Assembly: GCA_021229015.1 (NCBI GenBank)
Contig: CM037787.1
Span: 38,821,037 to 38,885,036, forward strand
DNA: 64,000 nucleotides
Direction: 5' to 3'
Source of the DNA: Solen grandis
Taxonomy: Eukaryota; Mollusca; Bivalvia; Adapedonta; Solenidae
The notes beneath the pieces are model-generated. The model saw nothing but the letters and a program-made list of their open reading frames with translations, did no database searches and was not told the origin of the DNA. A program made the position numbers and the translations under genes. Numbering within the stretch: position 1 is the stretch's first letter; each line of letters starts with the position of its first letter. Of this stretch, positions 46,216 through 59,689 are shown piece after piece.

Positions 46216-47578
46216 GTAGGGATGGACGGACAGACAGAAGACAGCAGGTGCCACAATAAACAGTATATTTGGTATCAGGATAAATTTCCATCCAACCAAA
46301 TGTCATTAATGACATCAACTTTGGGAAGTAAAAGAAACTAGAGTCTAAGTGAATTTAAAGAACTTAGTAAATGTAATCTTCAAATGTCACTTTTGAATTA
46401 TTTTTCTCTGTGCACATCATGTCACCATATGTCACAAGAGTGTAAAATACATCACACAACAATTACTAATACCTCAATCAGTTTGAAGTTGAATTTATTG
46501 GTGGGGATAATTGATTTTGTTTTTGTTTTGTTTTTTCACCGTAACTGTCTACCTCATATTGACCTATCTGCGGATTATGGTGTAAGATAAGACTAAATGA
46601 ATATTTGAATGATTTTCATTGGTAAAAAATGCCTATAGAATTACTTTGGAGAAAAAGTTACACATAATTCTTTGTTAACTAGCTGAAATATATGCTTCTT
46701 ATACATTCACTAAATTATCCTGACTGAATTACATTTTGTTTGATAAATACATTGTTATTTAAGCAAAACACTTCTCTTGGATGCACATTGAGACCTGTTT
46801 CGGACCAAATGTTATTCTGCACAATCAAAAGAATATATTAGTCCTATTCACTGAATGACAATTATAGTCTATGATGTTTTTTTTCTGCTGATTGCAGTGG
46901 AATGGATGCTTTTTTATGCTTAATTTGATTCCAAGTATGAAACTTTTCACAGATAATAATTTGTATATCATATAACCGTTCTATATTATGCATTACTTTT
47001 ATCCCCATAATTGCCGCATATCTTGTTTTAAAAGATATTTGTTATTAAGGGTATTTACTTTTTGATATCTCTAGCCATTTGTGAGTTTATGTCTGAAAAA
47101 GTGAGTGTCATACCGAAAGTGTGTGACTTGACAGGACTGGTATGATAAATGAATCTTAAAAAGTGTTCCGATTCCATAATAGCAAGTCGTAATATGTAAG
47201 TTAAATAAGTTGAATAAATGCTTACTGTATCTATTTCAAATACTTAGTGACATCACAGTGCTATGCCATCATCATTATGAATTATGACATCACTGTGTAA
47301 AAATATTGTGGAGATACTACAGTGTTGCATATCATTTAATTCAAAATGTGCATGTTTTTCAGTGCAACACTCTATGTAACTCAAGTTACGACAGTGTTGC
47401 ATAAATGAAATCAACCAAATAATTATACTACTTTTGGACCATTTTCATTTTTACTACTTAAATACAAATATTTTTTCAAAAAATTATTTCCACAGATAGA
47501 GCATTGTAATATAATGTGAAAAATGCAAAAACATCATTTTGTGAAAAAATTGGAGTTACGACAGTTTTGCGTTGAGCC

Positions 47579-48934
47579 CTCGGTGTGCTCTATTGCGGAA
47601 TTGTAACACGGCCTGAGTAGTTAAGTAAGTTAGTTACTGTAGTTAAGTACCATGTTTAATTTGGATGCCGCACACTTTATAGGAGACGGAGCTTCCCGCC
47701 TATGCAATTCCTAATGCAAAACCATGCAGTTATCCAGATAACCGCACAGTAATGGTGGACCATGTAGTTATCAAGATAACCGCACTGTAATAGCGGACAC
47801 ACGGTTTAACAAATATCTGAACAGTTATGGCAGTACGACTTATCTTGTGACCACCAGAAGTTATTGTTTTCTCGATACGATTCCTTTAGGTGGTCCTTAG
47901 TATTCACTAAGTGAGCGGTATCCAAATGAACCTTTTCTTCCATTTGCTTTTTTTTAGACCATTACGATTTCTACATTCTAGACAAAAAAAATAAATAAAG
48001 TGAATTAGAAATTAGCAGTGTGGTCATACGACGTGATATGTAACGTCTTTATAAGCTGATATAAGTAGCAAATCTTGCCTTTTTCGGAGAAGAAAACTGC
48101 TGAAGTTTTTTTTTATCATTTATATGGGATAAATCGCATGCAAAGCGAAAAATCGTGCTCTACACATAAGTTTTGTCAGATGTACAAGATTTCTAAACAT
48201 TCGTTTCGTGAGTATTTGTTTGCTGTCACATCACTAAAGTTTCCCAAATGTTAGAAACTGTTATGGTGACTCTGAATAAGAGTCCTTTTAAGAAAATGGA
48301 AGAGAGTCTATCGATGACAAGTTAGCTTGTGATAAGAAAAGTTTTTTAAAAAACAACAACAACAACCCCCCCCAACCCCCCCCCCCCCCCCTGAAACCTA
48401 ACAACTATGAATATCAGCATTTTCTCTGTTCAAGGGTAGTTGTCCATCTGTACGGAATGCGCTGAAAAGAGTTTTTCAATTAGTTATGAGGAAACTTTCT
48501 TTCCTTTCACTGATTGGAAAAATAATTAAAATGGTAAAGTAGAATATATTTTCGTATTTGCGTGATGCGCCTTTAGGTTATGGATATATTATATAAGTTA
48601 CGGATAGATTTCTGGTCCGGTACGACAGAGACATGGTTGAATGTAATAAAGCCCAATTAAAATGACTTGCAGATAATTCTTAGAGCACTACAAAATAAAT
48701 TTTTACAACAATTAAAATTAAAATTAAATTAAATAATATTATCAATAGAATATTAATCTGCTTAAAAGAACATATTCATATCATTTTTCTTTATTATTAT
48801 ATTCATTTTTTATTTATATTTTTGTTTTCGGCGGGGGGGGGGGATAAGATATTCTATTAATCCAATTATGCAAGAGAAGTTCACATTCATACTTTCACAA
48901 TTGATCGGATAAAATAAAACACTATTTAGGTCTA
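47579..48934. other. Non-coding sequence with small repeats and homopolymers
   Basis: A 38-bp tandem duplication (47723-47798, CATG(C/T)AGTTATC(C/A)AGATAACC), C-runs at 48366-48391 and a G-run at 48833-48843. No gene was recognised. Confidence 0.5.
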
Positions 48935-49375
48935 TATACTCTCCCTCGTTTTTTTTTTTTTTTTTTTTGTGAAGTCCTTGTTTTCTGACAAATAAATTCA
49001 GAAAGTGTAGTCAAATAATACGGGGAATCGCTATTTACGTAAACTAACTTTGGTGAATTCCGATTAAATATAGAAAACGGAATCCCCGAAGCATTTCCTT
49101 TCTATACCACGTGACACAGTCCGCATCATGGGGTCTTCATCTGTCGTGGTTATCGAAGAAATAAATTTAATTAATAATCACATACTCAAAAAGCGAATGT
49201 GATAAGTCATGTGACCGCACTCAGAGAAACATCTGAATAAAGGTTTTGCAATTCTATAGATAGATTCTAAACCGTTCTTAACGCTATTGTCTGTGATGAG
49301 TATTGATAGAAGTTGATACACAGAGACAGTTTTAGAATGAAATTCATAGTCTATGTCCCTGTGTACGAGCTGTGA
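48935..49375. repeat. Three-copy dispersed repeat, copy 2
   Basis: Colinear with 33632-34056 and 49775-50205: CTCCCTCG then a T-run, CTGACAAATAAATTC, GAAAGTGTAG, ACGGAATCCCCGAAGCA, ACCACGTGACACAGTCCGCA, TCATGGGGTCTTCATCTGT. Confidence 0.65.
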
Positions 49376-49774
49376 TAAGGTCCATGTACATTTTTAAACC
49401 AAATATACTACAGTAAATTTTAACACTAAACATATAAAAATTCAATTATTTGATCTAAATGGATCAAGCTGTGTTTTCATGATCATTTTTGATTGATAAA
49501 GAAATAATTTTGAATATTGAAAGGGAGATGTATTGATCAATATTACATATTATTTTGCATCGTTTAAATGCCGAAATAAAATATCAAAATTATATTAGAG
49601 TAATACAGAACAAATAACATCAGTAATGTCAAGAATTACAAAATGGCATATTTCACCTGTGTGACCTCTATTAGTTCTGATAATAACTAAGAACTGGTCT
49701 TCCGTGTATTGTTTACCCGATATTTTTTAATGCAGCTCATTCACAGATGATAGGTAGATATACCAAATATAATC

Positions 49775-50205
49775 ATATTCTCCTCGTTAATGTTGAATAC
49801 TTTTTTAAAAAAAAAATAATCACGGAAAGTGTAGGTCATATTGCACGAGAAAACGCCTTTTAAATAACTCCCACGTCAGGTAAAATCGGTAAATATAGCA
49901 TACGATATCCCCGAATTAGGTGCGTGTGGTACCACGTGACACATTCCGCAACGAGGCGTCTTCATATGTTCTGGGTATTGAATTCGCAAGTCCTGTCGGA
50001 ATAGCGCATGCGTGAAGAGTAATTTGGTCAGGCAAACGAAATGTAATTTCAAAATATAGATGTTTTAATTTTAATATTAGACTCAATAGCATCCGTGACG
50101 TTATTGCCAGTAATGTAGAAACCACAGTCACGGAATGTTGCATAGGATACAGATAATTAAAAATCATATCTTAGTCAATGTCCATCTGTGAACAGCTGCT
50201 TTAAA
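49775..50205. repeat. Three-copy dispersed repeat, copy 3
   Basis: CTCCTCGTTAATGTTGAATA, GGAAAGTGTAGGTCATATTG, ATCCCCGAATTAGGTGCGTG, GGTACCACGTGACACATTCC and GTCTTCATATGTTCTGGGTA are colinear with the other copies. It lies about 840 bp from copy 2 in the same orientation. Confidence 0.65.
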
Positions 50206-52499
50206 GTGTTTGAAAGTACACATGCATTGAATATAATGTCTCTGTTCAAATTGTTTCATTAAATCATTAAAATGTTTACCATTTACGAATGCAAATAAGA
50301 TTGATTGCGGTGGCATAATTCTTTCACAGTAATAATTACTTGGCTTTTATCTGTCATTATCTTATTTAAAACCTAATTTACTTGAAATTACAGTTTGTCA
50401 TAAAGAAGCTTTTACAAAACATACGTGTTTAACACAATATCTTTTGATTTAGTAGACAAACATATTAATATCTCAGATAAGAGTTTTATCTATAAAAAAT
50501 CAACAACAGAAAACAACAAGCATATGTTTGTCCTTTTTAATAATCTTTATTAACCGAAACTTATGAATATCAGTTATTAGCAATTTTACTCTAAAGTAGG
50601 ACAATATTCTAGCATTAACAATATAGTAATAAAATTACTTTCTGATTATTATAAGTATAGTATATTAAAATAATTAAAAAAATGAGGCAGTGATTTGCAG
50701 TCGCCGAAATCAGCCCGCAATTTATGTACCAATGTCTATTTTTACGCCATGTCGTACCACTGATATATGTTGTATGGCATGAGTTTTACAATATGCTCTT
50801 TTCAAATGAAACAAACATATTCAAAATACTCAATAACGTATAAGCATATACAAATCATCATACAATTTCGTATGACAAAGCTATTAATGATACGATTTTG
50901 ATCAAAGCAATGTTTAGAAGGAACAAATAATAAAATGCTTTGTATATTCAATTTAACTTTTCAAATAAAATAAAATACATACTTTCATTCTGCCAATGGT
51001 TGTTGCGAGGATGACTATCTACAAATGTAAAAAAGAACTTCCCCAATTATCACTTTAAGTCTATCGTATCATCAATAATAGAAATCATGGTATATATCGG
51101 AATAAAAACTTACGATGTTAATAATAAAACATTTATATTGACACTTATTGAAAACCGGAGAATCGAATTCATATGGAATCTGAAAATGAAACATTTAAGA
51201 TGTAAGGTTAGCACTGGAAATGTGAACTACCGGGAACACCTCCTTGAACATGAGTTGTCCCATGACTACTCGCTCCACTGTTTTCAGTGCTGGAGAGTAT
51301 GATGTTTGCTGTTACTATTTGTAGTGTTGATATAAAAGACAATATTGCTGTATAATGTATTAACAAAAAAAAATGTGGACATTTTCAGTATCCTAGCAAC
51401 AGTACTTACCGAGATATGAATTTGCATGGAAAACATAAATCTAAATTATTTCAAGCTTCAATAAAATCTGACGATTTTTAAATATACAGTATGTAATAAT
51501 TACTTTCATTTAAGGCGGTAATATTTGTTTATATTGCTGTATTGAAGTTTATCTTGCGAAAAATTACTTCTTCAATGTCATCAATGAATCAATGTCACGA
51601 TTTTTTTCTTTAAACCATAAAGTCCCCTACAGTTTATGGAAAGTATCTTATACGTTTTACTTATGGTGCCTTATATGAAATACATTTTATATAAAGTGGT
51701 AAACATGCAAAATATGTACTTGTGTACATAGTTTTCTAAAATAAAACATTGAGAAGGCAAAAAGGTACATTGAAAGAATAAAAAACAACAACAAGAAAAG
51801 AACAGCAACCAAAATTATGATAGTTCAATCTTCTTAAAATACACATATCCACTATATATGTTTTACATGTTTATAACATATTTTTATCTATATAAAGATT
51901 GCATTCATATATACTATACTGGTAAATAATCCAAACGGAAAAGGCAAAAGAAATTAAAAACCTTTACAAAGTTTATTTATAAACTAAACTGTCAAAAACA
52001 AAATATATACAAAAAACAGAGCTGTCACATTAGATATAATTAGCTTTTTGCACCCCTTGCAAAAAGATCATATGTAGCACAAAGTAACAACTATAAAGTA
52101 GAGACTGTATATAATCAGGTACTAAAAGCAGTATATATTGAATGAATTGTCTTCTTGCTTTATCATACTAGTAGCATATTACACATGCATATATATCCTT
52201 AAACATATATAAAAATCTCCATGTAAGGATATTGAAAACACACGCGCATTCATTGTCATACATACATACACGTATACACACTCAAACACACACACACACA
52301 TAAATGAATACATATACATACATACATGTAAACAAATTTTCATGCACACCCGCACATACAAACATCAAACACAAACATATATATGCAAATAAAACCTTAA
52401 CACAAACAATAAAAATTAAAAATAATGCCGACGCCACCGAGTGAAGCTAAGAAAAACCTTTCTCGGTTGTTTGAGGTGCGCCCCTTCCACGACGTGGTC
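50206..52499. other. AT-rich non-coding sequence
   Basis: Only simple CA/TACA repeats at about 52255-52345 stand out. Frames up to 71 codons show no motif. Confidence 0.4.
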
Positions 52500-52695
52500 G
52501 TAGTTTTTATACTAAAATATATATCCCCTGTTAAGTCATGGATAGTTCCTCAACCATTTGACTCAGTATGAAGATGAATAAATGATATGGTCCTGGTATC
52601 TGAGGTTTGAATTCGATTCAAAGCAACATTTCGACTCATATACACGCGTCTAAATATGACTGACATACTGTTGATATATTGTTAAACCCAAATTA
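52500..52695 (+). mobile_element. Strongly decayed SINE family A copy
   Basis: GACTCAGTATGAAGATG, ATGGTCCTGGTATCTGAGGT, TGACTGACATACTGTTGATA and TTGTTAAACCCAAATTAACA echo the family A body and tail in order. Confidence 0.4.
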
Positions 52696-55600
52696 ACAAA
52701 ACAACAATCATAAGGTTTACGTATACGTTGGACCAAATGTTCTGACATGGACTTAAATATGAAGCAATCTATGAATTAATGTTCCAATATTGGTTCTTGT
52801 GAAAATATGTTTGCTTAAAAATCAAATACATGTTACTAAATATTTGATATAATTGAGTTATTATTTTCTTAGAAAACGATTTAAGTATGACATTTATTTT
52901 TATAAGCAAAATATTAATATGTCATAGACATGTAAAGATGAAATGTGACATGTGCTTCAAACGAAAAAGAAAATTTTTTTTTATCTAATTTACTTGACGT
53001 ATTATCAGTTCGTTGTACAAAAACTGTTTCCTGATTTTATAACTGACATTGATTTAACGAAATACATCATATTTAAGGATATAAATATGCATGAAAAAAA
53101 TTAAAACAATGATCATTTATTTTAATATCAGTTGGCAATAATTAGACGCTGGCTTCATTAATTCTGCTGAGGAGACAAATTCACGAAAATCAGTTTACAA
53201 GAACTGTCTGAAGAAGGAGATTTAGCGTTCTAATAGGGAAGATTCATTTGAAATCCGAATATTTTAGGGAACAACCATTATCTGAATTATTCACTAAAAT
53301 ATTGCGGCAAATGGAAATGCTTATTTTGCATTTTTAAAGAGTTTTCTAATTTGTTTTTAAGTGAATTTTAATTGAAGAATAATAAATAATCTTTTATTTA
53401 TAACATAACATTCATGATATAATTATATGATACTCTTGTGATCAAAGGGTCTTTTTAAAGATTGGTGTATTTTAGTTTTTATTTGTACTTGTGTTTTATT
53501 TTCACCTTGGTCGACTGAGTTGTTTCTACAATGAACGTTAGCTCGCAGCGATCTCTCCGAGAGAGTATATAGAATAAATAAAACATTTGATTGTTCCTGG
53601 ATTCCATTTCCTAGATAAGGTCTAAACCATCCAGAGCTAAAATTTAAGAAAATAATCTAAAGGCTATGTATACAATTCTAACAACCCCTAGTCCAATGAA
53701 TGTCAGAGTCGATCATCTACCACATCAGCCTTGATGAATAAGTCATTTTGAGGCTACCCTGTTCTTCTCCTCAGACTGTACAAGTGAGGCCAAACGCATT
53801 GTGTTACTGAGGCAATTTCATTGAAGCCTGTACATAATGTGATAAACTTCTCCGTGTTGACAAACATTCTTTAAGTCCAAGCGATTGAAGCAGATTCCCT
53901 TCAACCCTTTGAATACAGCAGGGCTTCCTCAAGAAAGACATACTTCTACTGTAATTCTTGACCCAAAGTCTCAGTCCAAACTCACTAAAGACTTTCTTTT
54001 GAGACTGAGACATAACACCGTATCTAAGCGTCCGATCGCAACTTACATTACTACAACAAGCTACGATCCGAAGATCTGGTGACGGATTAGTGTAACCTTT
54101 TACCCAAATTCAAAACTTATCTCTATGAGTCATATGTATTCTGCGTAACTCTGCTCCCACACAGAATAAAATCTACCAGCTTATACACTGACCGAGTATG
54201 CTGCCGGCTAGCTGTTCTTTTGGAATTATTGACAGGCGACGATCTTACCCAGCGGATGTTGGTATACTTATTATTTTTTTTATTTTTTAAGTTAAACATT
54301 GCTTTATTCGGGAAAGCTAAACGCTATTAGGAATTTTACAACACTTTAATTACCCGTATATGGAGTTTCGCTTTTTGTTATTCTCACACTTGACTTCTCC
54401 TTTTTCATTTTTTTTTATCAAAATTTTTCCATTTAACTTTACTTTGACTAAATGTTTTATTCATCGTAAAGCATCTACCTAGTAAAAGCTTATGAACTGT
54501 ATTTAAGGACAATAATGTTTAACATACTGATGAAGTCAATCAACAAAGTGTAATATTTCAGAAAGTTTTTTTTATCGACTATCGTATTTTCACATATAAT
54601 GGATGTGTTTTACACTACGTTGCAATTATAAGCCAGTCTGTCGGTGCAATACCAGGAAGACCCAACAGCACAACAAAAGAAGCCGAAGTCTGGTAAAATA
54701 AAGACTTTACTTCTCCTACTCCGACTTAGTGATCTTACAATTAGATGTGTAATACAGGGCGTTTCAAATGGGAGCAATTTACAAGGCTGTTCGGTGCGTA
54801 GTATGCGTTTTTTATCAATTAGCAAACTTCCCACTGGCATGTTAGCCAATTAGATATCATAAATATCACTTTCTGTTAAAAAAATGTTCATTCTTTCAGA
54901 ATGTTTCTAGATAACGGATTTTGTTTCAACAGGGAAAGGCAGCAACTGAAAAACATCTTTCAAATAAGTGTCTTTTTGTTGAAGTCAGTGGGTGGAAGCG
55001 GGATTTATGAGGCAAACATATCAAAGTTTTAAAACTGTGTCAAATATTTAAGTGCGTTTTCATGTTGATTTGAAACTGCTTTGTATTGATTTCAGGAATA
55101 ATATTTAACATCACGCTAACGATAATATTATTGTACCAAATTTTAAACTGAAATGGTTACTGTTAAGGAAATTCATGTATCATTTTTCAAATTCAGGATA
55201 TATCATTTATCAATTTAATTGAATGAGATAATTTGCAATGCTTCTTTTAACCCTTCTTCTTGTTATAAGTGAAAGAATTTGAAGCATCAAGATCAAAATC
55301 TACATTTTGTCAAAGAATTCGACTGAAATACAGTTTTCATTGGTAGACGCCATGTTCTATTTATTGTGTAATCATTTAATATTCGTTAAGGTATTATGAG
55401 TGTAATAGAAATGCTTTAAAATTGAACAATACAGTCGTGCTATTCATGAACTTTGACTACAATTAAAAAATTATTTGGACTTCTACTGTCAGATATATAT
55501 TGCTCATGTTTTCTCAATGTCATTTTTTTCCGATACCAAACTCAACAAAATTTCTCATTTTTTTTCTTTATTTTTACAAATCAAGCCCAAAAAAATACAA

Positions 55601-55964
55601 TCAAGACATAGGTAGGTCGGTAAATATTACAATGAATGCGGAATTAATAAACAATCTTATATTCATTAATCTTCAACACTTAGATTTTAATTTGAAGACG
55701 GTCAAATAAAGACGTTTTCACAAGTATAGTAAATCGATAACACATATTTGTTGACGCAAGGGTAATACATTGTAGTTCAATATAATTATCTTCCTTGACA
55801 TACCAGAATCAACATATAACAAGAAGGTGAATTATTACTGTGAAGTTATTCAGTTGAGTCTCTCTTTTTATACAACCATCAAATTGGCAATAAACCGTAT
55901 ATTAGTACTTAAGTATACGGTACAATCTACACAAGTATATTTTCTGCTTTAAAAAATATATAAA

Positions 55965-55996
<32 letters not shown>

Positions 55997-56424
55997 TGAA
56001 CTATATTTTTCTAACTTCAAATCCGAACTTACCGATTTTTACCGATGTGTCACGAAATGTGTCGAATTTTACGGAAGTAAAACACTACGTCATTACATTC
56101 ATAAAATTTTATAGGCATATATGTGTTCAGTAGGGCCCATATTTTCATTTACATGTTATTAGTTACAGTTTGAGCTCTATAACAGTAAACATGCTTATAT
56201 TGATATGCACGTATTACATAAAAAAAACCTAAAATATATATTTTAATATATGTGTATAGATTTCCTGTTTTTTTCCAATCCATACCTTTATGTAATGAAA
56301 ACAATGCATAATATATAATGTATATAGAGCAAAATTAGATATGTTTAAACTATATACTACATGTAAGACATAAGACATGGGTGAAAACTATAACTTACTT
56401 ATATTGTATTGAATTGTTTGAGTC
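52696..56424. other. AT-rich non-coding sequence with one GC-raised patch
   Basis: 53680-54240 is GC-richer than its flanks and carries overlapping open frames on both strands (53804-54013 minus, 53885-54082 plus) with no motif that I recognise. 54898-55078 is a diverged relative of 42162-42340. An A-run lies at about 55977-55996. Nothing else was recognised. Confidence 0.4.
54898..55078. repeat. Diverged repeat, relative at 42162-42340
   Basis: See the 42162 entry for shared blocks. Same orientation. Confidence 0.45.
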
Positions 56425-56640
56425 TTGGGTTTAACGTCCCACCGACTATGTTATAGTCATTTGGAGACTATACCTCGAGCGAGAGATATAGTGCTGCCAT
56501 TCTGTGACATCACGTCGTAGACATGTGGCATGATACCACACCCAGTCACATTATCATGGCACCGAGTCAAGCAGTCCTGGAACTAACCTTTTATGGTAAG
56601 CTTCAAGCACTGGATCTATACGGTGCATATTTGATCCACC
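56425..56640 (-). mobile_element. SINE family A, minus strand, head degraded
   Basis: TTGGGTTTAACGTCCCACCG, AGAGATATAGTGCTGCC, GTGGCATGATACCACACCCA, GTCACATTATCATGGCACCG and GTCCTGGAACTAACC are complements of the family A tail and body. The tRNA-like head is not recognisable. Confidence 0.85.
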
Positions 56641-58148
56641 ATTGTGTGCAAAATCTAGTAACGTTATAATACTAGTAAATAATTATGATAATAATGTAAG
56701 TCAGTCTATTCTATAATACAAAATATTAAATTGTATGGATTATGCTTTCAGTATTCTTTTGTTTATAAATCTTATTAAAATCTGCGAGAATATAGGTATG
56801 CAACGTTCTTCATTTATTGGAAGCTACTGATGTATTCAATGGAAAAAAATAAACATATTAAACGTATTTAATTCATGTATTTCTTTATAATCCATTCGAG
56901 AGATATCACGGACACTTCAGGATTATTTAGTTCACAGAAAATATAATTAGACACGGACTTTAAACACAATTATTTTTTTTCGGAGACTCATAGTAAAACT
57001 TATTCTTGGAATGTTACTTGGGTTTTAATGGAAAAACGAATTGAAGATTCCGAGTAATTAAATTAATGTCAGTAAAGCAGTTGTATTATATGATAATTAC
57101 TCATGTGCAAAATGTGTTAATTCTCTGGCTTACCGCTAAAATCTTTGCTTTGCAATGTTTGAATTTTAATTAAAGGTATTCAGGTTTACGACCCGTTATT
57201 CCTTCATTGGCGTCAAGACAATATCTTGCAGCATTTAATGTTCTCGCCTCTGACGATGATTATTCCCAATGGAAAACTAATTGCAGTTTCGTAATAGATT
57301 CGTTTTAGATTTATATTTGCAGGAGACGAAATAGAAAGGACGTTTTCAAAGAATCACAAAAAAGTATCAAGTTTGTTTAAAAATAAAAAGAAAATTAAAC
57401 AGCTAAACGAAGAAAAGTGAATTTGATAGCATGAGAAGAAATCTATATATTTACGAATTAAACATGCATTTTTGAAAACAGACCATAGAAAACATTCAGT
57501 TTATCTATTTATATAAAGCTACTATGAGTAATATGACAAGGGACAAGATTGTTGCCGTCTTTTTTTACGCTTTCTCAAACTTCCACCTAACAGCACATTG
57601 TTCCAGCAAACTGTCACATATTGTTTTGATTTAGCCAGAAAATACTAATCAATTGGTCGGTTTTTATTGAAGAATAAATAAATTGATAAACAATAATATT
57701 TTATTCATGAGTTTCAAGCAATATTAAGTTTTTATTCGATAGACTTCACATTTTAACATTTTTACTTCAATAATTCGTTAAAAGTATATATTTTGTAAAG
57801 CGAATGTGATAGTGCTATATAATTTTATCTAACGATTTTCAATGGATTACCTATAAACAAAACAGTAGATTATGTCCTGTATGTCCTGAAATTTCACTGT
57901 TTTGAACAGTGAAATTATCAGAAAAACAGCGAAATTATCAGAAAAACAGCGAAATTATCAGGAACGTGAACCCTTAGTTGATAGGAAGTGTCGTTGATAA
58001 TGAAAAACGTTGTTGTTTTTTTTAAATATTTCAAGTATTAGTATACCAGTTCCTTTGATATATTTTTGTGATTAGAAGCCATATCGGATATTGTATATAG
58101 AACCCTTTATACTGTGTGAAACTCGTGAACCACTAGCTACACGTTAGA
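56641..58148. other. AT-rich non-coding sequence
   Basis: Only the hairpin and tandem repeat at 57890-57961 were recognised. Confidence 0.4.
57890..57961. repeat. Perfect hairpin followed by 20-bp tandem repeats
   Basis: AATTTCACTGTT (57890-57901), TTG loop, AACAGTGAAATT (57905-57916). The right arm is then repeated as GAAAAACAGCGAAATTATCA-type units about three times. Confidence 0.85.
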
Positions 58149-59127
58149 ATGGCTTATAATAACAGAAATGAATCAGAAATTTCTGATTTTGAGGATGCCA
58201 CTGATCAGATTTCAATCATTTTGGCTGATAAGCCCGTCAGTGCGCCAAGCCCTTCCGTTAAACGAAAGGCATCATCACTACATAGAGTACTTCTGACCAA
58301 AAAAAAAAAAACGCAATGCACCAGCCAAAATTCAGTAAACCAAGCCCTGCCAAGTCCACAACAAAATCTACTGCAAACAAGAAGTTGAATTTTCAGATAT
58401 GGTTATACAACCTTTATCGATGAACTCATAAATCCTGCGATTAATCAAGTGATCTCGGGTCTTAAAAGTACGATCTCAGCTCTGGATGATTCGAACCAGA
58501 AGCTTCACGAAACTGTTGAAAAACAATGTAAGCTTCATGAGGACCAGAAACAAACAATAGACAATCAGGCAAAAATAATTGCATATAAAGACAATGAAAT
58601 CGAAGAACTTGAGAAGTCCATGGAAACCCTGAAATGTGAAACCAAAAGCCTAACAGAGACACAATCACCTAGAGCAATGTAGCAGGAGAAACTCCATCCG
58701 TATAAAAAAATTAGACTTTGATCAGTCGCTATGTGAGCCTGAACTCACTAAAGTTGTGGTTTCTATTGTGAACAGTTCTATTTTGAAAGATAGGTCTGCG
58801 GGGAGAATTCTGACGACGGATGTGGAACTTTGACATCCGGCATCAAAGGGTTAGCATCTCTAACTTCTTGTCAAATTTAAATCTTATGGAACAAAACACA
58901 TGGTCTTCTCTCAAAAGAAAAAAATATTACACACCACCTTGGAAAAGGTGATGATAACCGAGGACCTGACCGCAGCTAACCACATTATTATCAAGAGTCT
59001 TCTACCCATGAGGAAGAATGGGTCCATTGAGTCATTTTTGGCCTCAAATGGGAAAATTCTAGTCAAGAAAACCCCGACGTCCAGTTCGCTCATGATTAAA
59101 AATGCGGACGATCTGCACATGCTGTAA
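58149..59127 (+). pseudogene. LINE ORF1-like protein relic
   Basis: Four frame segments follow in order. First, an acidic N-terminus from ATG 58149 (MAYNNRNESEISDFEDATDQ) with a basic KRKASSLHRVLLTKKKK stretch. Second, after a shift near 58390, FIDELINPAINQVISGLKST and a heptad-rich coiled coil (about 58449-58670). Third, after a shift near 58680, RRNSIRIKKLDFD. Fourth, from about 58870, FKSYGTKHMVFSQKKK, MITEDLTAANHIIIKSLL and SNGKILVKKTP. Coiled coil plus RRNSIRI plus a K-rich ITEDLT domain is the layout of ORF1 nucleic-acid-binding proteins of many invertebrate LINEs, which package element RNA. Internal stops and frameshifts show decay. Assignment is from motif memory. A host coiled-coil gene is less likely. 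Confidence 0.6.
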
Positions 59128-59621
59128 ATTGAAACGCGAGCTGTTCGATGTGGTTATCTAAAATGTCTAAAACTCAGGAAAGTTTAATGGAATATGTCTT
59201 TATTTCAGTTCAAGCTAAAACACTGATATCAAAATTTCCCAGGCGCATTTAAATTTATATTATATCAATAGTATTCTGTTTCTTAAAAAAATATCTTATA
59301 TATATTGAAGTAGCTGAAATGGAATTAAAACAACGATGATACTCGATTTTTCCGAACAAAAACATGGGTATATCCAAAACATCTATTTTTATCACGGACC
59401 TTTAAAAAGACTTCGCAATAAAGTCCGGGAACCAGTCTCTCCGTGTAAACTTCAAAAACATACGAACCAATTTTCAGATAGATTCAATATGCTACCAGCG
59501 GGGGAAGGCTGTATATTTTGGTTGCAATCCCACAACTACGGACTTTTTGACCTCTTGAGGACAAAGGTATCCAGCACGTTGATTTGAACGCAAAACTGCC
59601 GCATTAAAGAAATCAACAATC

Positions 59622-59674
<53 letters not shown>

Positions 59675-59689
59675 GGTAGCTTACTTTTC
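59128..59689. other. Non-coding sequence ending in an (AT)n microsatellite
   Basis: About 22 AT units at 59625-59669. No gene was recognised. An 83-codon frame at 59336-59587 has no motif. Confidence 0.5.

Larger units (their letters stand above)
43051..47578. mobile_element. 4.5-kb element with perfect 27-bp terminal inverted repeats
   Basis: The left end GGCTCAACGCAAAACTGTCG plus TAACTCC (43051-43077) is the exact complement of 47552-47578. Motifs like ACGACAGTGTTGCA recur in both orientations near each end (about 43297, 43317 and 43370; about 47316, 47360 and 47385), as subterminal repeats do in DNA transposons. I found no transposase or any frame above 90 codons with recognisable motifs inside. 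A MITE copy (43760-44164), a SINE (45416-45582) and a CAGA microsatellite are nested within. No target duplication was evident at the ends. Superfamily unknown. Confidence 0.75.

Noticed and set aside
58462..58668. Minus-strand frame opposite the coiled coil
   Set aside because: It is a shadow of the plus-strand ORF1 coiled-coil segment, which has the recognisable heptad pattern.
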